DNA of 64,000 nt from UMGS1696 sp964463375 (GCA_964463375.1 CAYXBQ010000010.1:1-64000), one strand, 5' to 3'; counted from the first letter of the stretch, positions 16,034 to 25,343 are shown. Notes: generated by a model from the sequence alone, not told the origin. Translations and numbers: made by a program.

Positions 16034-17255
16034 TTTGTGGTATCACCTCATCCGGGACAGCGCCGTCTCTGCCATCGAGCATGCTTTGCAAACGAACAAA
16101 AAAGCTTTCTGCACTGGCACGTTCCGCTGCCAACCGTTCCTCGATATGAAGCGAATCGGGATCCGCTAAGCAGGTGTCGATCTGGGTAAACAGCGTGTCC
16201 CAGGTCGAAAAAGCACCGTTTTCCGTTGCAAAATAGTACGCCCCCAGTCCCAGCCGCTCTAAGACATCGGTGATCTTGTTGGGCAGACCCTCTATCGTTT
16301 TTTCGGCACCCACAGCGATCACAGGGGTGCCATTGAGCAGCGAAAACAAGGTACCATGGAAATATTTGGATATGGTCAGCTTGCACAGGCCGAAGAAGAT
16401 GCTCCATTCCTGCGGTGCCAGATCGGCGATATAGGGGATATCGGCATGGGGATCGTAGGCATATAGGGACACCGTTTGATACTGTGTCCCATATCGTGCC
16501 CGGAGCCGACTTGCCAATTCTTTTTTGAAAGCACCATTGTGGTTGGACAGCATATAGGCGATGGTCGGCTTCTTTGGATCAAAATGGTATTTCTTCTCCA
16601 GCTTTTCCAGCAGTGCGCTTCTGTCTGCTCGACGCAGATCCCGCAGGAACAGGGATGGATCACAGTTGTGGTATACCGGCAGCGTGGGACACAGGGCGTG
16701 CACAAGTGCTTCCGTCTGCTGATCTCGAACGCCGATATAGGAAAATTGGGGAAACGAAGCTTCCATGCCGGCACGATCCTGGGGACTTATCGCTGCAAAA
16801 GACGAAAGCCCCAGTCCGTTGCAGGAGGCAGCATAGGACATGTAGCGGCTACCATGGGCTTCTGTGGGAAAATAGGGATTGGGCAGGCCTCTTTTGCTGT
16901 AGTTCCAGACCGCATCACTGCCCACAATGATCACATCATACCGCCCTGCCAGCCAACGTTCCACCCTTTGAGGCGCATCGGTACACAGCTTTTCCGGGGA
17001 CAGCGGAAGTGCCTGTAGTCCCCTTTGAAAGGCCTTATACATCTCCACCCGCTCTCGAAGGCGCAAAATGCTGTCCTTTCCACGGTACAGCGTGATCATT
17101 TTATAATATCGATCCATACGCCTTGACATATAGTCAATGATCTCCACCTCGGCATGGGGAAATCGCTTTTGTAGCTCTGTAGCCAGCGCATAGGCCTGCA
17201 TCACGGCACCATAATTGAGGCTTCTGTGATAGGTCAATATTCCAAGCTTTGCCAT
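16026..17255 (-). CDS. Polysaccharide pyruvyl transferase family protein
   Basis: A 409-residue protein of the CsaB/polysaccharide pyruvyl transferase family, which transfers pyruvate from phosphoenolpyruvate to a sugar as a ketal and gives the polymer negative charge. The N-terminus (LGILTYHRSLNYGAVMQAYA), VGSDAVWN near residue 115 and the C-terminal KYFHGTLFSLLNGTPVIAVG (about 302-321, with the catalytic His region) match the family. I use the second of two adjacent ATGs because AGGAGAT is too close to the first. Acceptor sugar unknown. Confidence 0.88.
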   Translation of the reverse strand: MAKLGILTYHRSLNYGAVMQAYALATELQKRFPHAEVEIIDYMSRRMDRYYKMITLYRGKDSILRLRERVEMYKAFQRGLQALPLSPEKLCTDAPQRVERWLAGRYDVIIVGSDAVWNYSKRGLPNPYFPTEAHGSRYMSYAASCNGLGLSSFAAISPQDRAGMEASFPQFSYIGVRDQQTEALVHALCPTLPVYHNCDPSLFLRDLRRADRSALLEKLEKKYHFDPKKPTIAYMLSNHNGAFKKELASRLRARYGTQYQTVSLYAYDPHADIPYIADLAPQEWSIFFGLCKLTISKYFHGTLFSLLNGTPVIAVGAEKTIEGLPNKITDVLERLGLGAYYFATENGAFSTWDTLFTQIDTCLADPDSLHIEERLAAERASAESFFVRLQSMLDGRDGAVPDEVIPQNV

Positions 17256-17280
17256 CATATCTCCTTGCTATCATTCGCAT

Positions 17281-18591
17281 TCAAAGGCTTGCCAACCGTG
17301 CGGCAAAGGTAGTATAGTTTTTTTCAGCGTCAAACCGCTTCTCCCAAATCGCTCTTGCTGCCTGTCGCATGGCATCTCTTTCTGTCGGCGTGGCACGCAT
17401 CAATACAGCGATTTTTTCGGCAAGCGCACCTGCTGCAAAATCTCGATCGAGCAAAAAGCCGTTCTTCTCCTGGTCTATGATCTCTTTGGAACCGCCTACA
17501 TCGGTGGCAATGATGGGAAAGCCAAACCCGCTGGCCTCCATCAAGCTCACCGGCAGACCCTCGGAATAGCTGCAATTCACAAACACATCGATGGGATGGC
17601 TTTGATAATATGCGTACACCTCCTCGTTGGAGAGGGAGCCTACAAAGGTATACCGGATGTGGTGCAGCTTCTTTTTGGCATAGCGACAGACCGAATCGAA
17701 ATAATCGGTTTTTCCATTGATCCCGCCGCCGATGTGGGACCACTGCACTGTTGGCTCCTCTGCTGCCGATCCTGTCCACTCGGTGGATTCCAATATGGCA
17801 AGCTCATCGATCAGACGCTCTAATCGTTTGATCGGCACCACACGAGAGCAGGATACGATATGAAACACACCTGCCTGCGGTTCCACTGTGTTTTGCCCGT
17901 AATCCCGGGAGCCCAGGTAGGCGGTTTGGATCTTTGCCTTTGCGCCTGGATATTTGCTTTGCAGATATGCCGTTCCATCTGCAGAGCATGGAAATACCCG
18001 ATCCAGTCCGTTCAGCAGCCGTTCCCGAAAGGGCAGATATTTTGCTTTGTTTGCCTCCTCGTATATATCGTAGCGATGGGCACGGGAGACCAAAACAACG
18101 TCTCCGGTATAGCCACGATCCCGATACAAGTGCTCCCGTAGGTACAAGGCAACGTTCGCATTGGCAAATAACCAATAGCTGTACAATGTGATCTTTTCAT
18201 ATTGGTGGACATCTATATCCTGCAGCGCAGCGATCGCTTCTTTGCGCAAACGCTGGCAGCGTGCTTCGAAATACGCCAAAAATCCCTTTTGCAGAATCCC
18301 CAACTTCTTTTGCTGCAGCTCCGCCGCCATCGCCGCATTGGGATGCAGAAGATATTGCGGGATATGACAGAGGTCACCCAGCCGCAACACCAGACGCTCC
18401 TTGGGTGCGGTATTGCGATATTCGACCTCTTTTGGGGGCGTTCTTGTTTGTTTGGAGGAGATACCAACATCCTGTGCAAGGACAACGATCTTATCGTAAT
18501 AGGGAATATGCTTGTCGATCTCGCTTTCCAGAAAGGGCTCCCCAAAGTCAAAGGGATATCGTCTGACCAAAAGGATCAACATACGCTTCAT
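17281..18591 (-). CDS. Glycosyltransferase family 4
   Basis: A 436-residue GT-B glycosyltransferase. The N-terminal domain is divergent and long (residues 1-230, with RRYPFDFGEPFLESEI near residue 10). The C-terminal half has SCSRVVPIKRLERLIDEL, then NCSYSEGLPVSLMEASGFGF with the E-x7-E nucleotide-sugar motif, and ATDVGGSKEII. It is soluble or membrane-associated on the cytoplasmic side. The start overlaps the upstream GT2 gene by 4 nt (ATGA), so the two are translationally coupled. Confidence 0.88.
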   Translation of the reverse strand: MKRMLILLVRRYPFDFGEPFLESEIDKHIPYYDKIVVLAQDVGISSKQTRTPPKEVEYRNTAPKERLVLRLGDLCHIPQYLLHPNAAMAAELQQKKLGILQKGFLAYFEARCQRLRKEAIAALQDIDVHQYEKITLYSYWLFANANVALYLREHLYRDRGYTGDVVLVSRAHRYDIYEEANKAKYLPFRERLLNGLDRVFPCSADGTAYLQSKYPGAKAKIQTAYLGSRDYGQNTVEPQAGVFHIVSCSRVVPIKRLERLIDELAILESTEWTGSAAEEPTVQWSHIGGGINGKTDYFDSVCRYAKKKLHHIRYTFVGSLSNEEVYAYYQSHPIDVFVNCSYSEGLPVSLMEASGFGFPIIATDVGGSKEIIDQEKNGFLLDRDFAAGALAEKIAVLMRATPTERDAMRQAARAIWEKRFDAEKNYTTFAARLASL

Positions 18592-19406
18592 GCTTCATGC
18601 TCCTTTCTGCCTTTGCGGATCGGAAACCACCTGCCCACATAGATCCGCTTCAAACTGGCGTGCCAAGCCCAGCCGATCATGCACCATATGGATTTGGGTA
18701 CAGACAGCTTTTCTACACCCCGATAGAGATACCACGTGCGCTTCATGGCATTTACTTTATTGGCACTGAGAGACTGCGGTACACGGCGGTATTGGGCGAG
18801 GACCTCGTTTTGTCCACAAAATGGTACACCGTTCCGCAGCATTTGCAGCCACGTTGCGGAATCCTGCCCACGCCGAACATTTGGCATGACCAGCAGCGTC
18901 CGGTCAACACCGTCGGTATCGACGAGAACGCCGACAGTCTGGATGATCGTGTTGCGGAGGAGCTGTTCATAGGAGATCCTTTTCGGCATATGAACGACCT
19001 TATGCAGTGGCGTGCCGTCTTGTTCGATCTTTTCGTAATCACAGCAAGTAAACACCACATGATTTTTCGTCATAAAGTCGATCTGGCGTTCCAGCTTATG
19101 GGGCAGCCATAGGTCATCTGCATCCAAATAGGCGATATACCGTCCCTTCGCCTGCTCCAACGCTGCATTGCGTGCCTGGGCAGCGCCGCCATTTTGCGGA
19201 AGCTTTATGTATTTGATCCGCTCGTCTTTTTGGGCATATACAGCGATCCTGGCGGCACTGTTATCCGGCGTACAGTCATCGACCAGGATCAATTCCCAAT
19301 GGGTATATGTCTGTGCCAGTACGCTATCGATCGTTTGACAGATATATTGTTCACAATCGTACACCGGTGTTATGATCGACACCAGCGCATTTGGGGTATT
19401 TTCCAT
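18588..19406 (-). CDS. Glycosyltransferase family 2
   Basis: A 272-residue GT-A fold glycosyltransferase. Its N-terminus begins NALVSIITPVYDCEQYI. The metal-binding DXD-type motif is YLDADD near residue 93, and NGGAAQARNAALEQAKG precedes it. The start at 19406 is chosen because GGAGAG lies about 8 nt upstream and the family domain begins right there. An upstream in-frame extension of 27 residues is basic and unlike the family. It adds one sugar of the repeat unit; substrate unknown. Confidence 0.9.
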   Translation of the reverse strand: MENTPNALVSIITPVYDCEQYICQTIDSVLAQTYTHWELILVDDCTPDNSAARIAVYAQKDERIKYIKLPQNGGAAQARNAALEQAKGRYIAYLDADDLWLPHKLERQIDFMTKNHVVFTCCDYEKIEQDGTPLHKVVHMPKRISYEQLLRNTIIQTVGVLVDTDGVDRTLLVMPNVRRGQDSATWLQMLRNGVPFCGQNEVLAQYRRVPQSLSANKVNAMKRTWYLYRGVEKLSVPKSIWCMIGWAWHASLKRIYVGRWFPIRKGRKEHEA

Positions 19407-19423
19407 GTCCGTTGCTCTCCTTG

Positions 19424-20128
19424 TTATTTTGCGCCACGTCCCCTGAGAACGGCACCTACTGTGGCGAATAGTATTTTTATATCCCAAAGAAGATTCGCAT
19501 TTTCTACATAATGCAGTTCCATTTCCATACGCTTTTCGTAGCTACAATCGCTGCGTGCATACGCCTGCCAATACCCTGTCAGCCCCGGTGTAACGCTTAG
19601 GAATTTGTCCTTGTTTTTTCCGTATTTTTTTAGCTCCTCTGCCACAACGGGACGTGGTCCGACCATAGAAAGCTCTCCCCGGAGGATGTTGAACAGCTGC
19701 GGCAGCTCATCGAGACTGGTTTTCCGGAGGATCCGCCCTACACGGGTGATACGCGGATCGTGATCCAGCTTGAAATTCTGTTCCCACTCTGCCTTTTGTG
19801 CCGGCGTAAAGGCAGCGATCATAGCTTCGGCATTCACGTACATGGAACGAAATTTGTATAGTGCCAGCGATCGTCCGTTTTTGCCGACACGAGCATGCAC
19901 AAAAATCGCCGGACCTTTGGAATCCATTCGGATCATGAGGGAGATCAGCAGCATGAACGGTGCCAGAACGAGGAGCGCACAGGAGGCTGCAAGAATATCA
20001 AACCCTCTTTTCACGATTCTGTAACCGAGAGAGGATGGTTTTATCGCAGCAGAAACCTCGGCTATAGCCTCTTCCCCCTCTGCTTTGATTGTTTGGGACG
20101 ATCCCATATCTACTGTTTTATTTCCCAT
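19424..20128 (-). CDS. Priming undecaprenyl-phosphate sugar-1-phosphate transferase
   Basis: A 234-residue sugar transferase of the WcaJ/RfbP C-terminal type, which starts repeat-unit synthesis by moving a sugar-1-phosphate to undecaprenyl phosphate at the membrane. It has one membrane helix (about 45-70), then KFRSM, the RKTSLDELPQLFNILRGELS signature, MVGPRPV and LTGYWQAYARS. It lacks the large N-terminal multi-helix half of long WcaJ proteins, which is normal for short Firmicute forms. Only 14 nt separate it from the RiPP leader-protease gene, which ties the RiPP cassette to the EPS genes in one transcript. Confidence 0.93.
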   Translation of the reverse strand: MGNKTVDMGSSQTIKAEGEEAIAEVSAAIKPSSLGYRIVKRGFDILAASCALLVLAPFMLLISLMIRMDSKGPAIFVHARVGKNGRSLALYKFRSMYVNAEAMIAAFTPAQKAEWEQNFKLDHDPRITRVGRILRKTSLDELPQLFNILRGELSMVGPRPVVAEELKKYGKNKDKFLSVTPGLTGYWQAYARSDCSYEKRMEMELHYVENANLLWDIKILFATVGAVLRGRGAK

Positions 20129-20142
20129 ATTATATGTATCCC

Positions 20143-20583
20143 TTACAAGCTCTTATCTCCAAATAGGCCGGTGACAGCATAGCCGTCTCCCTTCCCGCCG
20201 GTGACAAAAATATCCCCATACCGAAGCCATGCATGGGCATCCATCGTTCCATCTTCTGTTTGTTTTACCCCCATATACAGCGTACATAGGCATCCCCGCC
20301 GGTTGAGCATCTTTTTTGCCGTCAGCGCACGGACAAGGCATTTGCTTTCCCAGGGTGTGTGTCTGCATACGGCCTCCACCACAACACGAACCCCATACAC
20401 CATACGGTGATCATTCGCATCAAATGGTGTTTCATATCCAAATATCCCGATCCTTCGGGATAGCTTGGCAAAGGGTGCATGCAGGAGCAGGAAACGATAA
20501 TAGGCCGAAAGAAATACCGCTTCGGGCAGCAGCATCTTTTGTCGGAACGACAAGCGCAGGCATTTGCGCAGGATCCCGCTCAT
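20143..20583 (-). CDS. Lasso peptide B2 leader peptidase (transglutaminase-like)
   Basis: A 146-residue protein of the lasso-peptide B2 family, a papain/transglutaminase-fold protease that cuts the leader from the precursor peptide. The expected Cys-His-Asp triad is visible: Cys82 in KCLVRAL, His117 in DAHAWL and Asp124 in RYGDIF. Length fits the split B1/B2 arrangement, in which the leader-binding domain is a separate protein. Its start overlaps the B1 stop by 4 nt. Function is assigned from family motifs and from the neighbouring cyclase and precursor genes. Confidence 0.9.
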   Translation of the reverse strand: MSGILRKCLRLSFRQKMLLPEAVFLSAYYRFLLLHAPFAKLSRRIGIFGYETPFDANDHRMVYGVRVVVEAVCRHTPWESKCLVRALTAKKMLNRRGCLCTLYMGVKQTEDGTMDAHAWLRYGDIFVTGGKGDGYAVTGLFGDKSL

Positions 20584-20852
20584 TCCGCCGTCAGAAGCCC
20601 CCGCTCCACCAGCGAAGCCAGAAACGGCATGGTATCCTTTTCACACTGTTCGAGCGTGACGCTGTATTCCTTTGTCAGTGCATCCAAAAGGGCTGCTACG
20701 GACATGGGGGAGGCCAGCAGTTCCCAGATCCGACCGCCGACCTGTCCTAAGTTATAGTATTTGCCGGTTTCTATATCCATCATGACCGTTGCATCGTGCA
20801 TATCGGCCGTCATGATCCCCGATTTGCGGGAAAGCATCGTATTCTTATCCAT
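20580..20852 (-). CDS. PqqD-like RiPP recognition protein (lasso B1)
   Basis: A 90-residue winged-helix PqqD-family protein. Such RiPP recognition elements bind the precursor leader and present it to the protease. DATVMMDIETGKYYNLGQVG (about 20-39) is the conserved strand and turn region, followed by RIWELLASPMSVAALLDAL and a C-terminal LVERGLL typical of the fold. It overlaps both neighbours by a few bases, so it is translationally coupled to the kinase and to B2. Confidence 0.9.
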   Translation of the reverse strand: MDKNTMLSRKSGIMTADMHDATVMMDIETGKYYNLGQVGGRIWELLASPMSVAALLDALTKEYSVTLEQCEKDTMPFLASLVERGLLTAE

Positions 20853-21750
20853 TTTTCATTTCTCCCAGTTCGTTTATGAGCATATGATACAGTACATCCG
20901 CACAGGACACACCGAGCTGCCGGGTGATGAGCCGCATGGGAAGCTTGTCTGCCAGCGTGGCGCAACGGCGAAAATGCCGTTCTCGATCTTCCGGTGCGAT
21001 CATATAGGGACGGTATGTGTTCCGCAGGAGCTGATCCACCTTTGTGATCCCCTCGATGGGCTCTATGCGGCATGGTGCTGCTGTGGGAAGCAGACGGACG
21101 AGCATGGTGAGGGGACAGGCACCCGCATGGAACGATGCCAAAACCTGTACACCAAACTTTTCTCTTGTCGCATCCACATACAAAGAATGTACATCCTTTG
21201 CCGACCTCTCGTATCGCTGCATGGAATCCTGCCACAGCTTTTGGGAAGGATAGCTTGCCTGCACCACGGGGATCGTGTCCTCTCGGGCTACCGCCGCCAC
21301 ATCATCGGTGAGCAGCTGCCAGCCGTGTGCAAGAAACTCGGCTGCCAATGTGCTTTTGCCGGCACCGGAATCTCCTGTGATCAGGATCGTTTGGTCACCG
21401 TTTGTGACGCAGCTCCCGTGCAGGGGCAGATACCCTCTCTGGTGCAGGATCGCTCCCATACCCGAACCCATGACATAGGCACCCAACAGGGCTTCTGTAC
21501 AGCCGTCAACGGGATCGATCTCTATGCTACTGCCCTTTGTGACACGAAACCGTCCGGCTTCCGCATAGGCAAAAAGCAGCTCCGGCTTCCGGATCCGGCA
21601 ATACCCGTACTCGATGGGATGGGCAGACAGATCCTGTATCGATATGGTCACATCCGGCGGTGATGCATCTGCTGCGGGGAGAAGGTGGGGGATCCGGAGC
21701 CGGGAATGGAGGGTCAGTCCAAATGCCGTATAGCGATATTCCTCATGCAT
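20845..21750 (-). CDS. HPr-kinase-like protein of the lasso cassette
   Basis: A 301-residue P-loop kinase of the HPr Ser kinase/phosphorylase C-terminal type. P-loop GDSGAGKS is at about 126-133, a conserved His lies in LPLHGSC (about 111), and LLTDD (about 147-150) is the second acidic motif. In paeninodin-type lasso clusters such a kinase phosphorylates the C-terminal serine of the precursor, and the precursor here also ends in Ser. I choose the ATG at 21750 for GGAGTGAG about 7 nt upstream; a GTG 9 nt earlier is in frame. It overlaps the cyclase gene by 8 nt. Confidence 0.88.
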   Translation of the reverse strand: MHEEYRYTAFGLTLHSRLRIPHLLPAADASPPDVTISIQDLSAHPIEYGYCRIRKPELLFAYAEAGRFRVTKGSSIEIDPVDGCTEALLGAYVMGSGMGAILHQRGYLPLHGSCVTNGDQTILITGDSGAGKSTLAAEFLAHGWQLLTDDVAAVAREDTIPVVQASYPSQKLWQDSMQRYERSAKDVHSLYVDATREKFGVQVLASFHAGACPLTMLVRLLPTAAPCRIEPIEGITKVDQLLRNTYRPYMIAPEDRERHFRRCATLADKLPMRLITRQLGVSCADVLYHMLINELGEMKNG

Positions 21751-23611
21751 GTGTCTCACTCCATTCTTTGGTTTGGATCGGCAGGTTGTGGATACAGCAG
21801 CACCAGGCTATGTCGTTGAGCATGGACATGGCATTGGCATATTGTATCCGGGTGGGCTCTGTCGGCAGATCCAGCTTTTCGATCGTCGGGATGTCCAAAT
21901 AGGCCTTCCAATAGTCTGCATCCAAATAGGCCAGCATGACCTTTTTGGCATTCAAAAAGTGCGCACGCATATCGACATGGGGCGTGTAGGCATCCATGCT
22001 TGGCGTATCCTTGTAGTGCATATCCCGCAGAGACGGCGGCATCATATCGTCAAAGGCAGCACGATAGATGTATCGGTTCGTGTAGCCGTTATGGAATTGT
22101 GCCCGGGGAATGGACAGCGCAAAGTCCAGTGCTCTATAGTCGATAAACGGTGCAACATACCGAACACCACATTGGGCTCCCTGCACAGCCATATTGTCCA
22201 GCCGCACTCTGTGACCGCCTTGCAGGATATATTTGTAGGGCTGGTAGGCAAAGTAGTGGTGCTGCGGCTGAAAATCCCGGCCGATCCTTTCTACGAATGC
22301 CGGTGCCAAAAACCGGGCGGCATTGCTGTATGCTTTATAAAACGGTTTTCGCAGATTGGGCTGTTCCACACAGAGCTGGCGCAGTACCCGTTTGGTCGTG
22401 CGCAAGAGCCGGAGCTTTTTTCCTTGTGTGGTGCGATAGATATTGCGAAAGAAGGCCGGATATTCATGGTGGAGCCACAGCTCATAAAAATTGCAGCGAT
22501 GGCTGACCCCTTCATCTCCCCCGTGTCCCGTGAACATCACGCGTGCTCCCTGACTTTGTACATACTGGCAGCCCTGTGTCAGCGCATAGGTGTTTCGGTA
22601 GGGTACCGCCATTTCCTCCATGATGTCCTGTGTGGTACGGGAAAAATCGGTTTTGGCAAAATGGCAGTCTATGTGTTCTTGTTTGCAAATATCCAAAATG
22701 ATCCTGCGCTCGTCTCTGTCCGGCAGCAAAGGTATCTCTTCAAGGGGAGAGGACCAGGAGTAAAAGGCACCTTCTCTGCCCAGGCGATGGATGAGGATGG
22801 CAATGATGCTGGAATCCAGCCCGCCGGACAGCTCACAGCCCACAAGCCCGGGGACCGCAGCCAGTCTGCGCTGTACAGCATCGGTGATCAGCCGTCGCAG
22901 CTCTGCTTGATAGGCCTCGTCGGATGCCATGCGGCACTTCTGTTGTCGCCATTGCCAATAGACCGTTTCGGTGGCAGTAAAGCCGGCCTCCGTCTCCCGC
23001 AGGACCGTCCAGGCAGCCGGGCGAATGCAGTGGATCTGCTGATACTCCGTCTCGCACAGGGACAGGTCGTTGTAGCCTGCCAATCGGGCGTATAGTTTTT
23101 CTTCGTTGATCCGCATATCGGCACCGGGCAGTGCGGTAAGTCCCCGCATGTCGGTGGAAAATGCGAACAGTGTATCGTCCTGGTAGAAAAACAGCGGACG
23201 AACGCCGGAATGATCCCGAAACAGCGTCCATGTTTTCTCTACCGTATCGTAAATGGCACCGGCAAAATCTCCGTTGACCATGGCCAATGCCCCATAGCCC
23301 TTTGCCCGCAGCAGCTGCAAAAGCAGTTCCTCATCGGAAATCGCTCCATCGACTGCCAACAGTGCCGTGAGCTCCTCTCGATTGTAGAGCAGCGCATCGA
23401 TCACGGCTATGCTGTCATCCTGCCGGAGCACGGGGCAGGAAGCGGCAAAGCCACTTGCAAAATGCTCGATGTGACAGCCCGCCCCCATATTCTCGTACAA
23501 AAGGGTGTCCGAGCCCTCCTGTCCGTAGCATCTATTCAATACATCCAAAGCGTGCAGAAGCGTTTCGCCAGCATCGCTGTTTTTTGTACTAAATCCAAAG
23601 ATACCGCTCAT
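21743..23611 (-). CDS. Asparagine-synthetase-like lasso cyclase
   Basis: A 622-residue homolog of asparagine synthetase B. Lasso cyclases of this fold adenylate an Asp/Glu side chain of the core peptide and close the macrolactam ring. The protein starts MSGIFGF: the catalytic Cys2 of glutamine amidotransferases is Ser, so it should not use glutamine, as expected for a cyclase. The ATP pyrophosphatase loop LSGGLDSS is at about 261-268, and GHGGDEG is present further on. The start at 23611 follows GGAGGTG by about 7 nt. It is the largest enzyme of the cassette, directly downstream of the precursor gene. Confidence 0.9.
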   Translation of the reverse strand: MSGIFGFSTKNSDAGETLLHALDVLNRCYGQEGSDTLLYENMGAGCHIEHFASGFAASCPVLRQDDSIAVIDALLYNREELTALLAVDGAISDEELLLQLLRAKGYGALAMVNGDFAGAIYDTVEKTWTLFRDHSGVRPLFFYQDDTLFAFSTDMRGLTALPGADMRINEEKLYARLAGYNDLSLCETEYQQIHCIRPAAWTVLRETEAGFTATETVYWQWRQQKCRMASDEAYQAELRRLITDAVQRRLAAVPGLVGCELSGGLDSSIIAILIHRLGREGAFYSWSSPLEEIPLLPDRDERRIILDICKQEHIDCHFAKTDFSRTTQDIMEEMAVPYRNTYALTQGCQYVQSQGARVMFTGHGGDEGVSHRCNFYELWLHHEYPAFFRNIYRTTQGKKLRLLRTTKRVLRQLCVEQPNLRKPFYKAYSNAARFLAPAFVERIGRDFQPQHHYFAYQPYKYILQGGHRVRLDNMAVQGAQCGVRYVAPFIDYRALDFALSIPRAQFHNGYTNRYIYRAAFDDMMPPSLRDMHYKDTPSMDAYTPHVDMRAHFLNAKKVMLAYLDADYWKAYLDIPTIEKLDLPTEPTRIQYANAMSMLNDIAWCCCIHNLPIQTKEWSETHA

Positions 23612-23731
23612 ATCTGCACCTCCAAATGTGTGTATACAAAGCCTGTGCATGCCCGACGCAGGGACCCAAGGGTCACGCCGGGACATACACAGATGTCACC
23701 ATAGGTCAGACCTATCGTGATCGTTTCATCC

Positions 23732-23765
23732 TTGACGCATGATCATCAATCGCATTGATCGTCAA
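23732..23765 (-). promoter_or_regulatory. Stem-loop between precursor and cyclase genes
   Basis: On the minus strand TTGACG pairs with CGTCAA, and ATCAAT with ATTGAT inside it. There is no T-run, so it is not an intrinsic terminator. A hairpin here could protect the precursor mRNA and let it be made in excess over the enzymes. A second small hairpin (ATAGGT/ACCTAT, about 23700-23716) follows. Confidence 0.5.
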
Positions 23766-23775
23766 TGATTGACTG

Positions 23776-23982
23776 TCAAGAATTGACCTTCGCGCTGGTT
23801 TCGATCTTGATGGTGCAATCGCCGGACGGGCCTTCCTCATAGATCGCAGAGTCGAACGTAGCGGCCACAAAGCCGTTAGCGCCGTCGATCCAGCCGGCAG
23901 ATTCGGTAGCGCCGGAGATACCACTGGAAGCGGTGAGCTTAACATCCAGCTCCTGCAGAACAGGTGCATTCCACATTTTCAT
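23776..23982 (-). CDS. Lasso-type RiPP precursor peptide
   Basis: A 68-residue peptide between the nucleotidyltransferase and cyclase genes, with AGGAGGAA upstream of the ATG at 23982. The leader WNAPVLQELDVKLT (residues 4-17) has the aromatic-x-x-Pro-x-Leu pattern bound by B1 proteins, and Thr17 fits the conserved Thr at -2. That places the core start at Ser19, with Glu27 as ring position 9. A 7-residue ring Gly21-Glu27 or an 8-residue ring Gly37-Asp44 are alternatives. With cleavage after Ala18 the core would be 50 residues, far longer than the usual 15-25. It contains one Cys (56) and ends in Ser68, a possible target of the kinase next door. Confidence 0.85.
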   Translation of the reverse strand: MKMWNAPVLQELDVKLTASSGISGATESAGWIDGANGFVAATFDSAIYEEGPSGDCTIKIETSAKVNS

Positions 23983-24119
23983 GAATAAGTTCCTCCTTTC
24001 ACCAAAAATACAAAGAGAGAGTATATACGTCGGACACGATCGGCATCCGACCGGAAAACAGCATCACAGGGTCCCAGGTGTCGCTGTCGATCCGCTTATG
24101 GGTACATCGTCTTCGGAGA

Positions 24120-25343
24120 TCAAGGCTTCCGAGAAAACGGTGTCATACGCCACAGCTTGTAAAACGGACGTATGATATAATATAAAAAGTATAAAGGATC
24201 CGGGAGATCCAACCATGTCAGCTCTGCTCTGCCCGGTTCCCACAGAGCCGCAAAGGAGCGCAGCCAGGTTTTCTTTCTGCCTAAGGTCGGCAGCAGACGG
24301 TCATACCGGCGTCCTGCCATGCCATTCTCATCGGTATCGTTGCTGAGCATGGGATAGGCTGCCCTGGTGAGTGTGACAGCTCTTTGTACCGCCGGCTGCA
24401 GCGCTTCGGGATACCGCAGGATGACCTTGTCCTCTGTCCGCCGCAGCGAGAAGCGTTCGCTCTCATAGGGCAGCATGGGGAAGGGCGAAAGCGTATAGAG
24501 AAGGAGCAGCGTTTCCAGAAGGAGCATGCCCACCTGCTGCTTTGCCATGTAGTCATATACCTCAGCCCAGGAGAATGTGGTCTGCTTCTGCCATTGGTAG
24601 ATATCGATGAGCCAGCGGAGGCGGTGATACCCGTGTCCGGCTCCATGGGTGATGAGATATGCGATATTGTCGCATTCACCCAGATAATGGATCGCCTGCC
24701 CCAACAGCACCTTTGTCCGACTGCGCTCCCACAGGTCGTCAAAGGCAAGCGCCAGCCGGAAGGACAGCCGCCAATGGAGTTCGATGCAGATGGCATCTTT
24801 TGTATATACACGGTGCATTTCCTCACCGTTCTTTTCTAACTTTTTGCGGCGCAGCGGTGTTTTGTTGAAAACGGTGATCTCCTCTGTGTAGCCAAGTGTT
24901 TCCAAACATGCAGAGGCTGCTGCCAGATCCGGCTCCTGTACCAGCAGATCCAGATCCCGGGAAAACCGCCGTGTCGGATCACCATACAGCTCTGCCGCCA
25001 ATATCGGTCCTTTTAAGGAAAGCACACGGATCCCCTTTTCGGCAAAGGCTCCCACGATCCCTGCAAGCGTTTGTATCTGCCGCATACAGAGCAAGGTATA
25101 CGACTTCTGCTTCTCCGACAGCTTTTGCAGGATGGCATGCTGCTGTACGATCTCTGCCGGCAGCTTTTTGATCCCCTCGGCTACAAGCGGTTCGATACGA
25201 TTTTTGAGGACAAGCGTTTCGAATTTTGCTGGGTCCAAATTTTCCGGAATAGCCGGTGCAGGAGCCTGTAGTGCCAGAGAGAGCATCAGCGTCAGCTCCG
25301 GAGAGAGTGTATAGCGATCTATGATCTTCTCTTTCTCTGGCAT
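24120..25343 (-). CDS. Nucleotidyltransferase family protein
   Basis: A 407-residue protein of the NTP_transf_5 type often found in lasso and EPS loci. The active site is recognisable as LSLKGPILAAELY, followed by RRFSRDLDLLVQEPD near residue 125, whose D-x-D pair should bind metal. The remainder is helical with aromatic-rich segments. In paeninodin-like clusters a homolog accompanies the kinase, where it may extend the phosphate or add a nucleotide or sugar group to the product. The reaction here is not known. The start at 25343 has GGAGGTGA upstream, and the gene follows the ABC transporter gene by 21 nt. Confidence 0.85.
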   Translation of the reverse strand: MPEKEKIIDRYTLSPELTLMLSLALQAPAPAIPENLDPAKFETLVLKNRIEPLVAEGIKKLPAEIVQQHAILQKLSEKQKSYTLLCMRQIQTLAGIVGAFAEKGIRVLSLKGPILAAELYGDPTRRFSRDLDLLVQEPDLAAASACLETLGYTEEITVFNKTPLRRKKLEKNGEEMHRVYTKDAICIELHWRLSFRLALAFDDLWERSRTKVLLGQAIHYLGECDNIAYLITHGAGHGYHRLRWLIDIYQWQKQTTFSWAEVYDYMAKQQVGMLLLETLLLLYTLSPFPMLPYESERFSLRRTEDKVILRYPEALQPAVQRAVTLTRAAYPMLSNDTDENGMAGRRYDRLLPTLGRKKTWLRSFAALWEPGRAELTWLDLPDPLYFLYYIIRPFYKLWRMTPFSRKP

